Assembly: GCA_013396655.1 (NCBI GenBank)
Contig: WBMV01003281.1
Location: 124,001 to 188,000, forward strand
DNA from: Campylorhamphus procurvoides
Lineage: Eukaryota > Chordata > Aves > Passeriformes > Dendrocolaptidae
DNA length: 64,000 nucleotides
Reading direction: 5' to 3'
Numbering within the stretch: position 1 is the stretch's first letter; each line of letters starts with the position of its first letter. The position numbers and the translations under genes are program-made. Under the pieces are notes generated by a model. It saw nothing but the letters and a program-made list of their open reading frames with translations, was not told where the DNA came from and ran no database searches. Positions 1 through 12,840 of this stretch are shown here, piece by piece.

Positions 1-3000
1 TGGTTTATGATTTTTTCTTTTATACACGCAGATGTTCCACAAACATATTTAAAATAACAATCCATCCTGGGAACATAGTGGGTGAGAGAGGCAATACAGC
101 CAAGAACTTCTGGGTCCTATTCCTGGCCCTGTCAGTTGTCAGCTGTGTCATCTCCCTTGAGTCACAACAGGACTACTTTGTGCCTCTGCATCCTGCCTCT
201 TTTGCTGTTGCCTTTCTTTAGATGGTGGGCACATTGTGGCGCAGGAACCACTTCTTTTAAAATGTTTGTGCTGCACCCAAAATAATGAGAATCCTATGAG
301 TGATTGTCTTGCAAACGAGATGCTTTGTATTTCAGCATCAACATAGTCTTCCAGGCAGCCCTAAAGCTGAAAGTGAATGGGAGCTGATGTGAACTCAGAT
401 GTACTCACAGCAAAACCAACCAACCAAACAACAAGACCTGAGCCATAGTGCAATACTAACCATATGCCCCATGGGATTGACAGCGATTTGCACTTATTCC
501 TGAAGGTCTGTGCTGGACTAAAGGTTACCATATGCCATAGGAATGTTCTGTAAACACCGACAGAGTGGCCATGAAAGTTAAAAACTTGAAGTTACTATAC
601 AGTCAAAGGTGGTTAATTGCAGCTTCTACAACCTGTTTGCCCAGGTATATAGAGCATTCAACTGCTTGGTTACAAGGGATGTTAGCTTTTCTCCTCACAC
701 ATGACTGACTAATTTTCTACATACCATTCAAAAGAAAATGCAAATAAAAGTGGTTTTCAAACAGACCAGGATTTATTCTCCAGTGTGGCCTCTACACAAC
801 CTGTATGAGTTCTACAATGACTGGTCAGGAAGAGAGGATCAAGAGCCATAGTTGAGTGGCTTAGAAAGAAAGGGGAATGGAGTTTTTAGCAGGAAAAGCA
901 AACTGATATAATCAGGAACTGTTTTCTTGTTATGCTGTAAGGTCTCCATCTATTTCACAATCAGTTAACTCTTTCGACACACCTCATGCATCAAGAAACT
1001 TCCCTCAGCCTCTGATATCGGTAAGGGCATGTGACAAAGACTGTATTTGCCAACTCCTCTATGTGCTATGGACATTTTACCGTAAATAAAGAGCAAGAGT
1101 GCAGATGGACATCAAGGAACAGGAATCCATGGAGGCTCCATTTACAGTGACCAATGGTGTCTGTCATTCTTCAAGGACTTCCTTCAAAGGAGGGACAAGA
1201 AAAGTGGGGCAGGCAAGGACATGAAAAGCATTAGTGAGATTGCATTTATATCATCATATAATAATATAAGGGGTTTATATAATCATATAATCAATGGAAA
1301 TGGAAAGAAAATAGCTGTATTGGTCTGCCAATATCACCTGGATGGAGCTGTGCTCTAAGCAGAAGATGCTCCTCTGAGAGAAAGAGTCTCCTTATTCGCA
1401 GAAATTAGATGAAGGAACATGCTGAGAGGAGGAATGACAAGCAAAAACTCAATAGAAAAGTGTCCCTAAGGCACATTTGAAACTTCTCTCCACTGCAGGG
1501 TGTAACTCAAGAACACAAATTATAGAATATATGCAGGTGCAAAACCCAGCAGAAATCAGTTTGACATGGAGGTGGAAGGCAGAGTGGAAATTAGGATTTC
1601 CAACAGTATAATCCAGCTATTCTCCTGGGGTCTTCATTCAAAAGCAGGTGGTGATTTAGGTTTTTATTTTCACTAGAGTTCATTGAAGCATCCCTGCCCA
1701 CAACATGTAAAGAGGTGCCTTGATATATTAGTAAAGAGCTACTCCAAACCACTGGTTTCTTTGGAAACATCTGTGCCAACGCACATTTGATTCCTTCTTC
1801 CTAAACATAAACCGAAAACTCCAAGAAAACAAAAAAATTACAAAGCCATTCCCACCCGGTAGGAGATATAAGAGACATCAGTAGTAAAGTGACTTGAGAA
1901 GGAAAGGATGTCAAAAGTAATTTTATTAATCCAGACGTATTGGAAAAGACAGGTTGCAGGATTTTGATGCTAAGCTTTGCTATAAAAGTATGGGAAATAT
2001 GGGCAGCAACTGAGCAAAAGGGAAAACAGTACAAACCCTAAATGCTGAAGCAAAGTGTTTCCTGCTGTGCTCCACTGCAGATTAGATCCCTGCAGCTGGA
2101 ATTCCCACTTCCCACTTTCAGGAAAAACACTCCAAACAGGGAAAACAGCAAGCTCAGTGCTGACTAGGAAGCAGGTCCGGTTAACGTTACTAGAGAGACT
2201 AAATTTCCTTTCCCCAGCCTCTTCAAGGGCCAGAGACTTGACTGCAAAATAACTCAAGTTTCTCCCTGTGGTCAAAGACTGGTGTTTTATTTATTTGCGG
2301 TCAGTAATGCTGGACTTTTGTCATATTTTGCTGTGGTACTCAATTATTTAATAAAGTCCCATGGAAACTGGCCAATACCTTTGCTTGACAGGGACTACTT
2401 TCTAACGTTGCACCTGGCCAACGGGATCACTTTTCTATTGAGAGAGGAGAATTAAAAGTACAACAAGAAATTGGAAGGGTAAGGAAGCCTGAAGGAAGGG
2501 GAACTGTCAACCCTTGTGGTGTTGCTTTTTTCAGGTTTTTTTAGTGTGTTAGATGAATATTTCTGTTTATGCCGCATAGCACTTGTGTGTATAGACGAAG
2601 CTGCTTTTAAATCCTCCTAAGCCCCACATGCCTCAGTGATTACTCCCTGTGACCAAAGCCAAAACCTGTCCAGCCACTGCTTAAGAAAGCCTTGCGTTTT
2701 TCCCATTCTAAAAGTCCAGAGTGAGACCCCTCAAACAGCTCTTTATTCCCCTGTCTTAGGAAGGCAACCCAATCCTTGTAGTCACTTATGCTGATAGCTG
2801 CCCACTATAGTCAGATTTTAAAGCCTTTCCTCAAGACAAAGATCCTTACCACTGCTCACCACCAGCCTGGAGTCTTTGTTACTATTCTGAAGATCTAAAT
2901 TGAACATTACTGGACTTTTAGGATGGAGGAGTAATGCAGAAACACCATAATACCAAGTCCTGCAACTGCAGGGTTGAAGACTGTGAAAACAGAGACCTCT

Positions 3001-3593
3001 CTGCCTTCTTAGTGAGAACATTTCAAGACTACATTTCAAGCAGCTACTAGGCCTGGGAAAATAAACCAGGGGAATTAGACAAGAGAAAATTATAAACTGT
3101 TGAAGTGCTGGAGTACTTCCAGGTATTCAAACAGGTAATAGATTTGTTTAAATAAGTGGAAATAGTTTCAAAACATCAACTTTGCCACATTGTCTAGCTT
3201 CTCCTTTCTGGTCCAGCTCCAATCTGGGAGGTTTCTTCATACGTGAGCTCAGAGAAAAGCACCTACTGCGGAAATATAGCAAAATCCACAGCATTTCAGC
3301 AAGGGGATTTTCAGCTAGCACACGTCTGATGCCTTCATGATTTCCTGTTGGACAGATAGCTCTGGGGAAATGCTGATATGACCTACTGCCCAAATACCAC
3401 CAAGGAACTCTGCACAGAACTAAATAAGCAAGTTACATGAATGTGGCACTTGTTACTCTCTTCACTACCAGAGTTCTAAAGGCTGTTGGATTTCTTGAAA
3501 ACCCAAACACATAATTTAGCCAAAACTTTACAGGTAATTGCAATTAAATAGGTGACACAACAGAGCAGTGAACCTAATGACTCACAAAGCCCA

Positions 3594-3682
3594 TCAATAT
3601 ACATCCATATATATACACCATATATATATACAATATACACATTCCACTATATATATTCAACATCACACTGTATATATACAAC
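3594..3682. repeat. (AT)n/(AC)n degenerate microsatellite
   Basis: Repeated blocks of CATATATATACAC-like sequence with interruptions, about 90 bp. Confidence 0.8.
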
Positions 3683-6457
3683 ATAAACTATCAATCAACA
3701 AGTATATCAGAAATTAAAAAAAATATAATGATATTTCATCTACAATGCAGCACATAAGTATATTTGCTTCTCATAGGAATAATGGCATTTCAGACCTATA
3801 TGGATTACCCATTAAACTTCACACTCATTCTTGTAAGACTTTTTATCATCTCAATGTCCAGCATCAATTTTTGACAAGGACTGCTATCTAAATCTTTCCA
3901 AAACTGTTCTTCTTCTCTGTAGCCCTGGCTAGGACAAAAATAATATACTCAAGAAGTACTACTGTCTACCTGAAGATATTTTATAATACAGCTTGCTGTT
4001 TCTGTAGATGTTGTCCTTGATTCAGAGGTACGGGAAAATAAGACAGACAGTGATTATTGGATACTCACGAGAAATGTTCCTGGTGAGGATATGACACAGA
4101 TGTCCCAATTCTCATCAACGTTCCCACACTTCAAGACAAGCCCCTTTATTTATGGCTGTAAGATTTAGACCATTTTGTTTTTAGCTCAGCATCCTATGGA
4201 ACTGAACCTTGGGCAAAACAAATTTGGCAAACTGAACTCGAAGTTAACAAGTTCAGTTAGGCTTGAGAAAAATACACAACAGCATAAAGGGACGAACAAG
4301 GGAGAGAAAAAGGGAGAGAGAGACCTGGAGAGATCAGCATGCTTCACTCATGGAACAGCCAAAGCTCAGAGAATCCTCTCCAGCGAAAGCTGATGAAAAT
4401 CTAATTCAGTTCACTCCGTTGCTCAGAGTGACTTGTTCCTCCATATGCTCCATAACAAAAGCACTCCTGATGTCAGTAACATGTGGAGAGAGCAAATATT
4501 TCTCAATTGCGAATGATTCATTGACTCAATAAGCTCTGGCCTAAACATCTGATATATATTTAAAATTCCATCTATTTCCTATGAAATAGTCCTTACTTTT
4601 TCAGTGATCAAAACCAAACGACAACAGTAAAAAACACGCAATAGGGTAGTCTTTTTTGATGCCATTTGTGATCAGACGCAAAAGCTGTTTACCATTGGCG
4701 TGGACCAGATTGGAAGCAATTCTTTGCTAAAGCCCTTCAGCTGCTCCTTTCTCAAGCAGAAGACACTGAGCACAATGCCCCTAACTCGGGGCAGTTAGCG
4801 ACCAGTGACGCTATGGGGGTCTGCTTTGGCAGGGGAGGTGATAGTAGCATTCCTGTGCAGAGGGCTATTCCCAAAGGCAGTTAGTGACTCAGGCTGCCAG
4901 GTGCACACCCACTCCAGGAGGACAGGGCTCCCTGGCTCTGGCTCCGAGTCACACCCTTCACTGCTGGTCCCTATCAGATGACTTTTGCCATTCATGGGAA
5001 GTGGCATAAGTTACAGATCAATTTATCACTTCAGAGCTGGATCAAACACCAGCCCTTTAGGTCACGGTGGCTCCAGCCATACGTGAATCAACATTTAACA
5101 TGGCATTAAAATTCTCTTGTGATTGCTTTCAACTTTTGCGCAGTGTGTGATTAGGATTGCAGAGTGGGGGTTCTCCTGTGCACCATTTTGTAGACCAGTT
5201 TCGGATGCATGTCCAGAATGACATTCCTTCTCCTCTGGATGATCCAGAACAAAACACTTCAGCTTCCTGCACCCATTTCCCCTCTCTTTCCCTATGTAGA
5301 AACAAAGCAGCCTGGGCATAGGGATGCACAAAGCATCCCTCTGTGGTGTGCAGTATGGTCAGGATGTGAAGGACCATGACACAAGGGCAACTTGTTATCA
5401 TTTACTTCTCCAGCATTTTAACTTATTTTCCTTCCCTGGTTTTGGTGGATTAAGTTTTTTTAATATAGGGCTGACTCTGGGTGTCTGGGCTAGATTTAAA
5501 TTTCAATGAGGTTCTTTATTTCCCAGGAAACATTCTTCCTTCCTTTCCTTTCATGATTGTTCCCACAGGCTTTAGTTTCTTGTTGCTTGGGTTTTTTTTT
5601 TTCTCCCTTTCTGGGTTGGACCTTTGTCCTGTTGCTTTTTTAGCATGAATCTTGAGGGTCTCATAGCAGGTTGCAACACAGTTGTGCTCCCAGTCCAAAA
5701 GGGGACTTAGCTGGGCAGATTGCAAGTCTCAGAGCTGGAAGTATGGGCTCAACCTCTTTTGGTCACTTTATTCCACATGGAGATTTACTCATCCCAGCAG
5801 ACTGCACAGGGGTTGTCATTCTCATCAGCTCAAAGAACTCATTCTTGACCCTGCCTACCACAAGCAAGGACGGCTACAAGAAACTTAAGGCAGCATATTG
5901 AAGCAGGAATACCTTCCTAGTCCAGACATATCAAGTCTTTTCATGAAAACTACATATGTATATATATATGTGTGTATGTAAAAGAATATAGAAACAAAAT
6001 CTTCCTTCATCACTTCCCACAAAGTCTCTTCTCTACCACCAGGTTAAGCTCTCAACATCTAACAGACTTGAATACATTTATTTGGAGCTGCCTAATACCA
6101 CTCCACTGGCAGAGAAGACAAGACCTCAGACAAGTGCTATCTGACCTAGAGTCTCCACATCTTTTCTGTCTTAGCAGCACAGTTTGTTTGGCTCAGGACT
6201 GCTCCTGCCCTTCTTTGCTAAGGATCTCTCAAACCAGGCCAGTGTTATAATGAATATTGTCCTGCCTGCTGCTGGCTTAATCACCTGTCTTCGCCAATCT
6301 GATAATGAATGTACTAAACACTTCAAACATTCATCAGATTGTCTGAGCTACTAATCTTGAAATGCTCGTCCAGAACCTCACGGCTCAAATGTTGGGAATT
6401 TTCTCTTAAATCTGCAGCCCATACTTGTAAATCTACAGTTCGTGGCTTTCTCTACTA

Positions 6458-6520
6458 TTTTGTGCTCATGTACACTCATTATTCTTACTTTTTTGTGCTC
6501 ATGTACACTCATTATTCTTA
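6458..6520. repeat. 30-bp perfect tandem duplication
   Basis: The 30 bases at 6458-6487 recur exactly at 6491-6520 (period 33), including GTGCTCATGTACACTCATTA. Perfect identity suggests a recent duplication. Confidence 0.9.
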
Positions 6521-8639
6521 TTTACACTCATGTTTTCTTACACTCCATGCCCTTCAATTCCACCATTATATTTCACACCACTTCTGCTACTGTGGTTATT
6601 TCATTCTCCTTTTGCAGATCCAAATTCCACTCTATGGAAAATTCTTCCCAACTCCAGGTCATCAGCATACTCCTACATTGACACTTGGGGAAAATATTGA
6701 TGCAACTTAGTTGCCAGCTTTAATTTTATGAAACTCTGCCAAGAAAACTCCCCAAAATCTATTATTTCTTTTTCCCAGGTAAGTCACTGTTGTTACTTTA
6801 GTGGCCAGTTCCTTACCTATGTTAAATAATCCAAACTTTACAACAGAAATGAAAATTTTACAAAATTTTAATGAAGCTGTGAAAGATGAAAAGAAAAAAG
6901 TATATGTTCTATCTATAAAAAAGTTCCATTACAAAAAGAAACAACCCTGCTAGTCTGTCATGAGTAGTTTTTGCTGTTTTTTTTGTTCTCTTGGTCACTT
7001 GCCTGCATCTATTTAATAGTTCTTTCTCTCAAAGTCCATACTGAATATTTTTTAGTGTTTGAGGCTGGATTGTCGAGGGGGTAGGCATTAAAATCCCAAA
7101 ACACTACCTTCTTAATTAAAGGTACTTAGATTTGTTGTTCATTAACCACCCATTGAAATCCCAAATTCCAGAGTTTGAATCAATGTTCAAATAAAAATTA
7201 TAACCAATTATTTCATGCGTGAGTTTTTCTTGGCTTTGTGAGACAGAAATGGAGATCGAAAAGCTTCTTTCTATAACTCTTCTATTGGTGCTACATGTGC
7301 TAGCTCTGCCTTCATTAACCAAAGTTGAAGGAATAGGCACTCTTAATTTGAGTCAGCTGAGGTAAAAAATCTGTGTTAAAAAATAGTCAAACTTGCAGGT
7401 CTTTATGAGTTAGTAGGTTTTAAAGTTCTAATAACCCATTTACTACAGTCTTTAATCTGCTAACAGATACAAAAACTTTACTTGGCTAGACTCTACTTTG
7501 AGCTGATGCTGCATTAATACTCCTCTCCTGGTAGTGAGGAGAATACCTCAGACCAGCAATGTCTAGTCAAGATTCTCCAAATCTTTGACACAGCCTTTTT
7601 GGCACATTTGGTCCAAGACTGCTTTTGCCTCCCTCTCCAAAGAATCCTTTAAATACAAGCGATATGCTTTGCCAGATGCCTGATGCAATTTCTCTTGGAA
7701 AACACACAAGTTGATGTTAATCTTACATGACACTGGAAGATTACAAATATATTGCCTTCAGGTATGAAAATACTAAACACCCTGATTTTTCTCTTCTATC
7801 CTCCTATAAAGCTGGATACAGGAAGAGAGAACTCCATAGGTCTTATCTACTGAAATATTTCATTCAATCCTCCTTCTGCATCAAGTTGCCCTAAATTCAT
7901 TTTTCTACAGCTATGAATTTTCCATGTTTCCTTCATTCTCAAATAGGCCTATGGGTTTGGAGACACCTTACTGACAAAATACAGCAAGAAAAACCTTATT
8001 TCCACCTCTTTGGATCAAATCTAATTCTGGATACTGATTTAGAAGAAAAGGGGGGAAAAGCAACTAGGAAAGAACTAGAACTGCAGCATCTGAGGACAAA
8101 ATTCCAAGTCAGGACTTACCCAATATTACCACAAGCAATTCTGTTAAACTAATAACATCTGCATGAATGCCAAGCAAGGCAAAGACACACAACCTATCAA
8201 TCCACTCACTGGCACCAACCCACCTCTCTGGTAACCCACCACACAGCCTGTGTGTCAAGCACCCAGTCTTCTATCATGACAGCGTGGTAGACCAGGGAGC
8301 TCAGGCTCTTCTCCATTCCTTCTGGTTTTCCATGGTGGCCTCATCACCCAAGAGCAGGCCACTGGCAATGGGCACACACATGGTCTCCTGCCAATATTCA
8401 TTAACAAGGACTCAACATGCCTGCAAAGCAAGGAGAACGAGGGTCGCTGAATGCCAGGAGGCTCAGCATCCTTTCCTGAGGGTGTCCAGGGGGGGCCTCT
8501 GAAGATCAGGCCCTCGGGTACTCGCTACACGAAGACATGAATAGACCTTTCTCCTTCCCCTTATGGGAGACACTGGCAGCATTGTTAAAGCACAAGCCCA
8601 ACTGAGTCTAAACTGGCTGAAAATTTGGCTGGCCTTTTT

Positions 8640-8930
8640 GCTTCAGCGTGATCAAATGGCAGCGTTGCTCACCGAGTGTGAAGGGCATGAAAGGATTAGC
8701 CGCCCTCCCCCCCAAGCAGGTGAGCTGAAACCTTTTCCAATTCACTACATGCCAGCTTACAAGTAAAACATAAGGTATAAATGCAGCTATTGTTAAGGTG
8801 AAGCAGCCATCCTGGCTGGGGAGTTAGATTAGCAATTTACCTTTTGTAAAAGGATTAGCAGAGCCCTATTGTTTAAGTGTTTATTTATCAATTTGCATTT
8901 TTAAAAGGGGACATATATCTGACAAGGGCC
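8640..8930. promoter_or_regulatory. Candidate conserved regulatory block with homeodomain and octamer sites
   Basis: GGATTAGC occurs at 8693-8700 and 8852-8859 and AGATTAGC at 8826-8833; GGATTA is the reverse complement of the OTX/PITX/GSC core TAATCC. A perfect POU octamer ATTTGCAT is at 8891-8898. The block is non-coding and denser in complex sequence than its surroundings. Conservation cannot be tested here. Confidence 0.3.
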
Positions 8931-9352
8931 CACGTTCTCCATGTACCCTGGGCCGCACCGTATCCTTTCAACTCCCCATTGCCAGAATCCACCAGAGCAT
9001 TTTCTAGACCAGAAATCGAGGAGAAGCCAAAATTTTGGCACCACTGCTGCTCACAAAACATTTTGTTGGGCCGGCCAGCATTCCTGCATCTTTTGTCTGA
9101 GAGCAATTTCTGGGTGCTGCTAGCCGTGCAGATCAAACACCAAAACTGGTTTCCCACTTTTCCTCAAAGCGCCGAGCTGAATGGATAGATATTTACAGCC
9201 CATCCACTGTAGTTCCTAAGGACATGGGCTGCAGCACCCACCCTACGGCAGGTTGCTCGCAAAGAAGCCTTGGGATGAAGCAGCTCTGTAATTAGCACTG
9301 ATTCCACATTTGCAGTCTTCAAAGGCACTCAAGTAATTCATACAGATTCCAC

Positions 9353-12300
9353 TTGGCTCACAAAAGCCTGTGTTCTTCACTGACAAGGGTAGTGGTGGAG
9401 AAATTACATGGGTTCATTAAGCACAGAGATCGGCATGAACGCAGCACTTCTTGGCATCCCAGCGTCTTCAAGATCCTCAACTTTGGTTTTGTTGGGCACT
9501 TACGGAGTCTTTGGGAGCCTTGTAAACGAGTATTCATTACAGCAGTGACTAGCTCAGTCTCCACCGGTAGCAGGGACTCCTCGCTGGAGTTCAAGTTGAG
9601 GGAAGAGGTTTCACACAGCGTTTGCAGCATGGAAGAGGACAAACACCACTCACCCCAGCAAACTCCGCCAGGAACACAGACCAGCCATTTGGCAGACAAC
9701 AGCTGCTCACTCGGATTAGGTAAAAATTCCTTCTTTAGAGGGAAGAGAGATGTTTTGCAAGGTGAGAGAGCAGATATTTTAATTAAGGTGACTCCAGTAC
9801 ATTTGCACTCTGGTGCAGCCCCACACCCCACTTCTCTGTAAGACAGAGATTTAGGAAGCTATTCTTTTAAACTGTAAAAACAGTTTGGAAGACTAACAAG
9901 CATCCAGCTGGGCTAAATTATTTTCCTGCTCCCCTAGGACCCAGCAGCAAACTACAGCATGTATGATTTATTTACATGGACTAACATACAGGTATTGATT
10001 TTGACCCATAAACCCCTCTATGGCCAGGGGCCTACACATCCCAAAGCCTTCTCCCAGCCCAGGCTCCACCACCACAGCTGTGCAGGGGCAGGATCTCCAT
10101 TTATGAGAGGGGGAGAAGAAACTGCAGGGTGTTCTCTGGCTTTTTGGTAACTCCTTCCACCCCATCCATTTATTTTCCTTTTCCCAAACAATTCTAGTTT
10201 GTTGATCAGGCATCTCACACAGGCAATTCATTTTTCCTGGTCATGGGGGAAATGAGGAGGCTCCAGTGGGACATGCTGTTAAGACCTTAAAATACGCTCT
10301 GTGCCACTGGCTTATTACAGATACTCTGATTCATGATCGAAAAGAGAGGCCACGAGTGGTCTCGATTAAGTACATGAATTTAGGAATCATCAAGGAGCAC
10401 ATAAGGTAAGTGATAGCATTCTGCTCTGAGGATTGTGCACAGACATAAAATTGAAGACACACAAAAGGAAGGGAGAAAGTGCAAAGGACAGACCCTGTTC
10501 CAGAGGGCTTAGAATTTACATTTAGATTAGCAAAGTACAAGCAACATTGCAGGGAAGATGGATAACGGTTACAACAACAGAACTTTATGGCTGGCCTGCA
10601 TTATAATTTCAGTAATTAGAAAAAATGAAAAGTTTCTGGTTAATTAATCAGTGCTATTGAAATTTCCATGAATTTGGGAGAGGTACACAAATACCTGTGG
10701 AATAAACTCTTTGACTGGATTTAGCCATTCTACTCTCTAGAGCAATGGTTTTCAATCATCAGTCTTTCAGGTCTGCTTTGAAGATATGTGAATGGTATCT
10801 TAAGAAGAAACAAGCCTATTCCCTAAGCTTACATTCACTCTATACCCCTGAGTAATTCTGGCAGGCAGGAAAGAACAAATCACATAATACTGTAAGCAAT
10901 TGCTCTAGAATGACAGACAGAAAGAAGATTTCTTCCTCTTTTTACTCAACTGAGAAAATCAATTACCACATCCTCATGGACAGGGGTTGGCAACCTCCCA
11001 GTGTGTGGAGCCACTAACCTCTCCATAGGAGCTGGACTAACCAGGCTGACCACTGGTGTGCATTCAAGTGTCTGTAACCACTGACCTATAAACAGATGCC
11101 ACAACTTGCAAGCAAGTCTTCTCAACTGATCTGCAGAGGCCTCAGACATCTTTTAGACTGGACTGGCCTGGCTGTTAGCAATAAATACTTATTTATACCT
11201 CAACATAGCAACAGCCTGCAGACATTCATCTATGACCAAGTGCCATGGCTACAACACAACATGCCACAGCAAAGCAGTGGCACTCCTGGCACCATCACTG
11301 TGCTTTTATCAGTGCTGCATGCACCACCTCCCTTCACAAGGCAGCAGCGTGCTCTGGGAAGGCAGTGGTGCTGGCACACATGATTATTCATGGCTCTTCC
11401 CACAACAGGGCTCCTCTTCTTTCTGATTTGCCAAGTTTTGCCTCTCAGTATGGAAGCAGAGAAAGGACTGGAACCCTCCAATACCTCTTAATGCTCCTCC
11501 AAAGGCTGGTGATAGCAGCCCAAGGTCTGTGAAGACAACTGCTGATGCCAAAAACTATAGTGTAGCGTAGATCTGTTCAGCTCAGCATTGAAGGTTTGAC
11601 AGCATAGGTGGAACAACTACCAGGCATGGCTGAAATGAGTGCTGTGTGAATACAACTGAATATACTGCCTGCTCCAAACAAGAGTAGAAGGAAAAAGTCA
11701 ACTCCTCTGCACTGAGAATCCTTTCCCATTTGGCTAGCTAGAAACAGACGAGGGAGGTCTTGGTGTTGTTACCATTTAAACCACTTTGTTTTTCTATGCT
11801 GGATTATCACCAGGTTTTCAGCCTAAAATTCTGCTGTCATAAACTTTTTGGATTTAAATGAGGAAACAGAAATCAATATACATTCAAAGCCAGATGAGAT
11901 TTTGGATGGCAACTACATTCTGGCAATTTAGCAGGTAAGCACATGTGTCTGGGGTGGGACTTTGGCACAGAAACTTCCAGAGGTATCTTTTATTGCCATA
12001 TTTTAGATTCCCCTTCTGTACACTGCTGAAATTGCTCACTGAGTGAATGTGGTTTCCTGAACTCAGTGACTGCCTGGAACCATGAAATTTTCTATCTTAA
12101 CTCCAAGAACACCAAAAGGCAAATCAATTATGGTTTTAGAGTGCTCACAGTCAACTGTTTTAAGCAAAATTAAAGTTTGAGAATGAATTCTAGTTTTAAG
12201 GCAAGCTTCAAAAAATACTGAAATATTCAAAAAATACCTGAAAGTATTCCATGGTCGTGGCTAAATGGACACCAGAGCACCAGGCAAATGTCCTAGAGAG

Positions 12301-12429
12301 TACCGTGACTACTGTTTAAAGGCAAATAGATAGAGTGGATGGATAAGGCAGAGGTCAACAACTGGTTCTGATATAAAACATTTCAGAAAAAGCAGAGCAG
12401 ATCATGCTACAGTAACTTTTATTGCAGAG
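9353..12429. other. Intergenic DNA, no supported gene
   Basis: Open frames of 162 and 157 codons overlap on opposite strands around 9353-9841, but neither resembles a known protein, has a repeated motif or joins to a convincing exon. The rest has only short chance frames. No repeats beyond simple sequence were recognised. Confidence 0.5.
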
Positions 12430-12840
12430 ATCAGTAGGCCAGCAGAGCTATTCATGAGTATTATATACGCACACAAGTGCCTCACGCTTACGCCAGCCAG
12501 CACAGGGCTGAAATGGAAGCATATAACAAATTAGTGTTAATAGGCAAACAATCATTAGAAGTGTTAACAAGTGATGGTGGAGAGGCTCTGTTTTTCATTT
12601 TATTACTGATCTCTAGTAAGTGTTATTATCCTCATAGAATAACATTCTGTTATGAAACGCACATGCACAGCATTAAACCCTTTGATAGTCCAGTGTTTGC
12701 CAGCAGCAGCAAAATTGTAAACAAAGTGAAAGAGTCATTTCTGAAATGCCAACAGCCATTAGTATTCACAAACTTTATAGGATGCAGAGAGCCAATATGC
12801 TACAGTGTAAATAACAGGAATTTACTATGACCTGGGGATC
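12430..12840. promoter_or_regulatory. Candidate conserved non-coding element upstream of the GATA6-side flank
   Basis: About 400 bp of non-repetitive sequence rich in developmental binding-site cores: a TCF/LEF-type CCTTTGAT (12679-12686) overlapping TGATAG (GATA type), a forkhead GTAAACAAA (12717-12725) and several TTAAC/ATTA cores. It resembles vertebrate developmental enhancers in texture. An open frame of 117 codons crosses it but has no recognisable protein features. Assignment is inference. Confidence 0.3.

Larger units (their letters stand above)
1..8500. other. Intergenic DNA downstream of MIB1, no gene seen
   Basis: Only short, non-conserved open frames occur, without coding-like composition, recognisable domains or splice context. 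It holds an AT-rich microsatellite (3594-3682), a (TA/TG) stretch around 5950-5980 and a small tandem duplication (6458-6520). In other vertebrates this flank lies toward GATA6; no GATA6 exon is visible. Confidence 0.6.

Noticed and set aside
9353..9841. Overlapping 162- and 157-codon open frames on opposite strands
   Set aside because: No recognisable domain, no splice partners, no coding-like signature; the stretch is locally less AT-rich, which lengthens chance frames on both strands.
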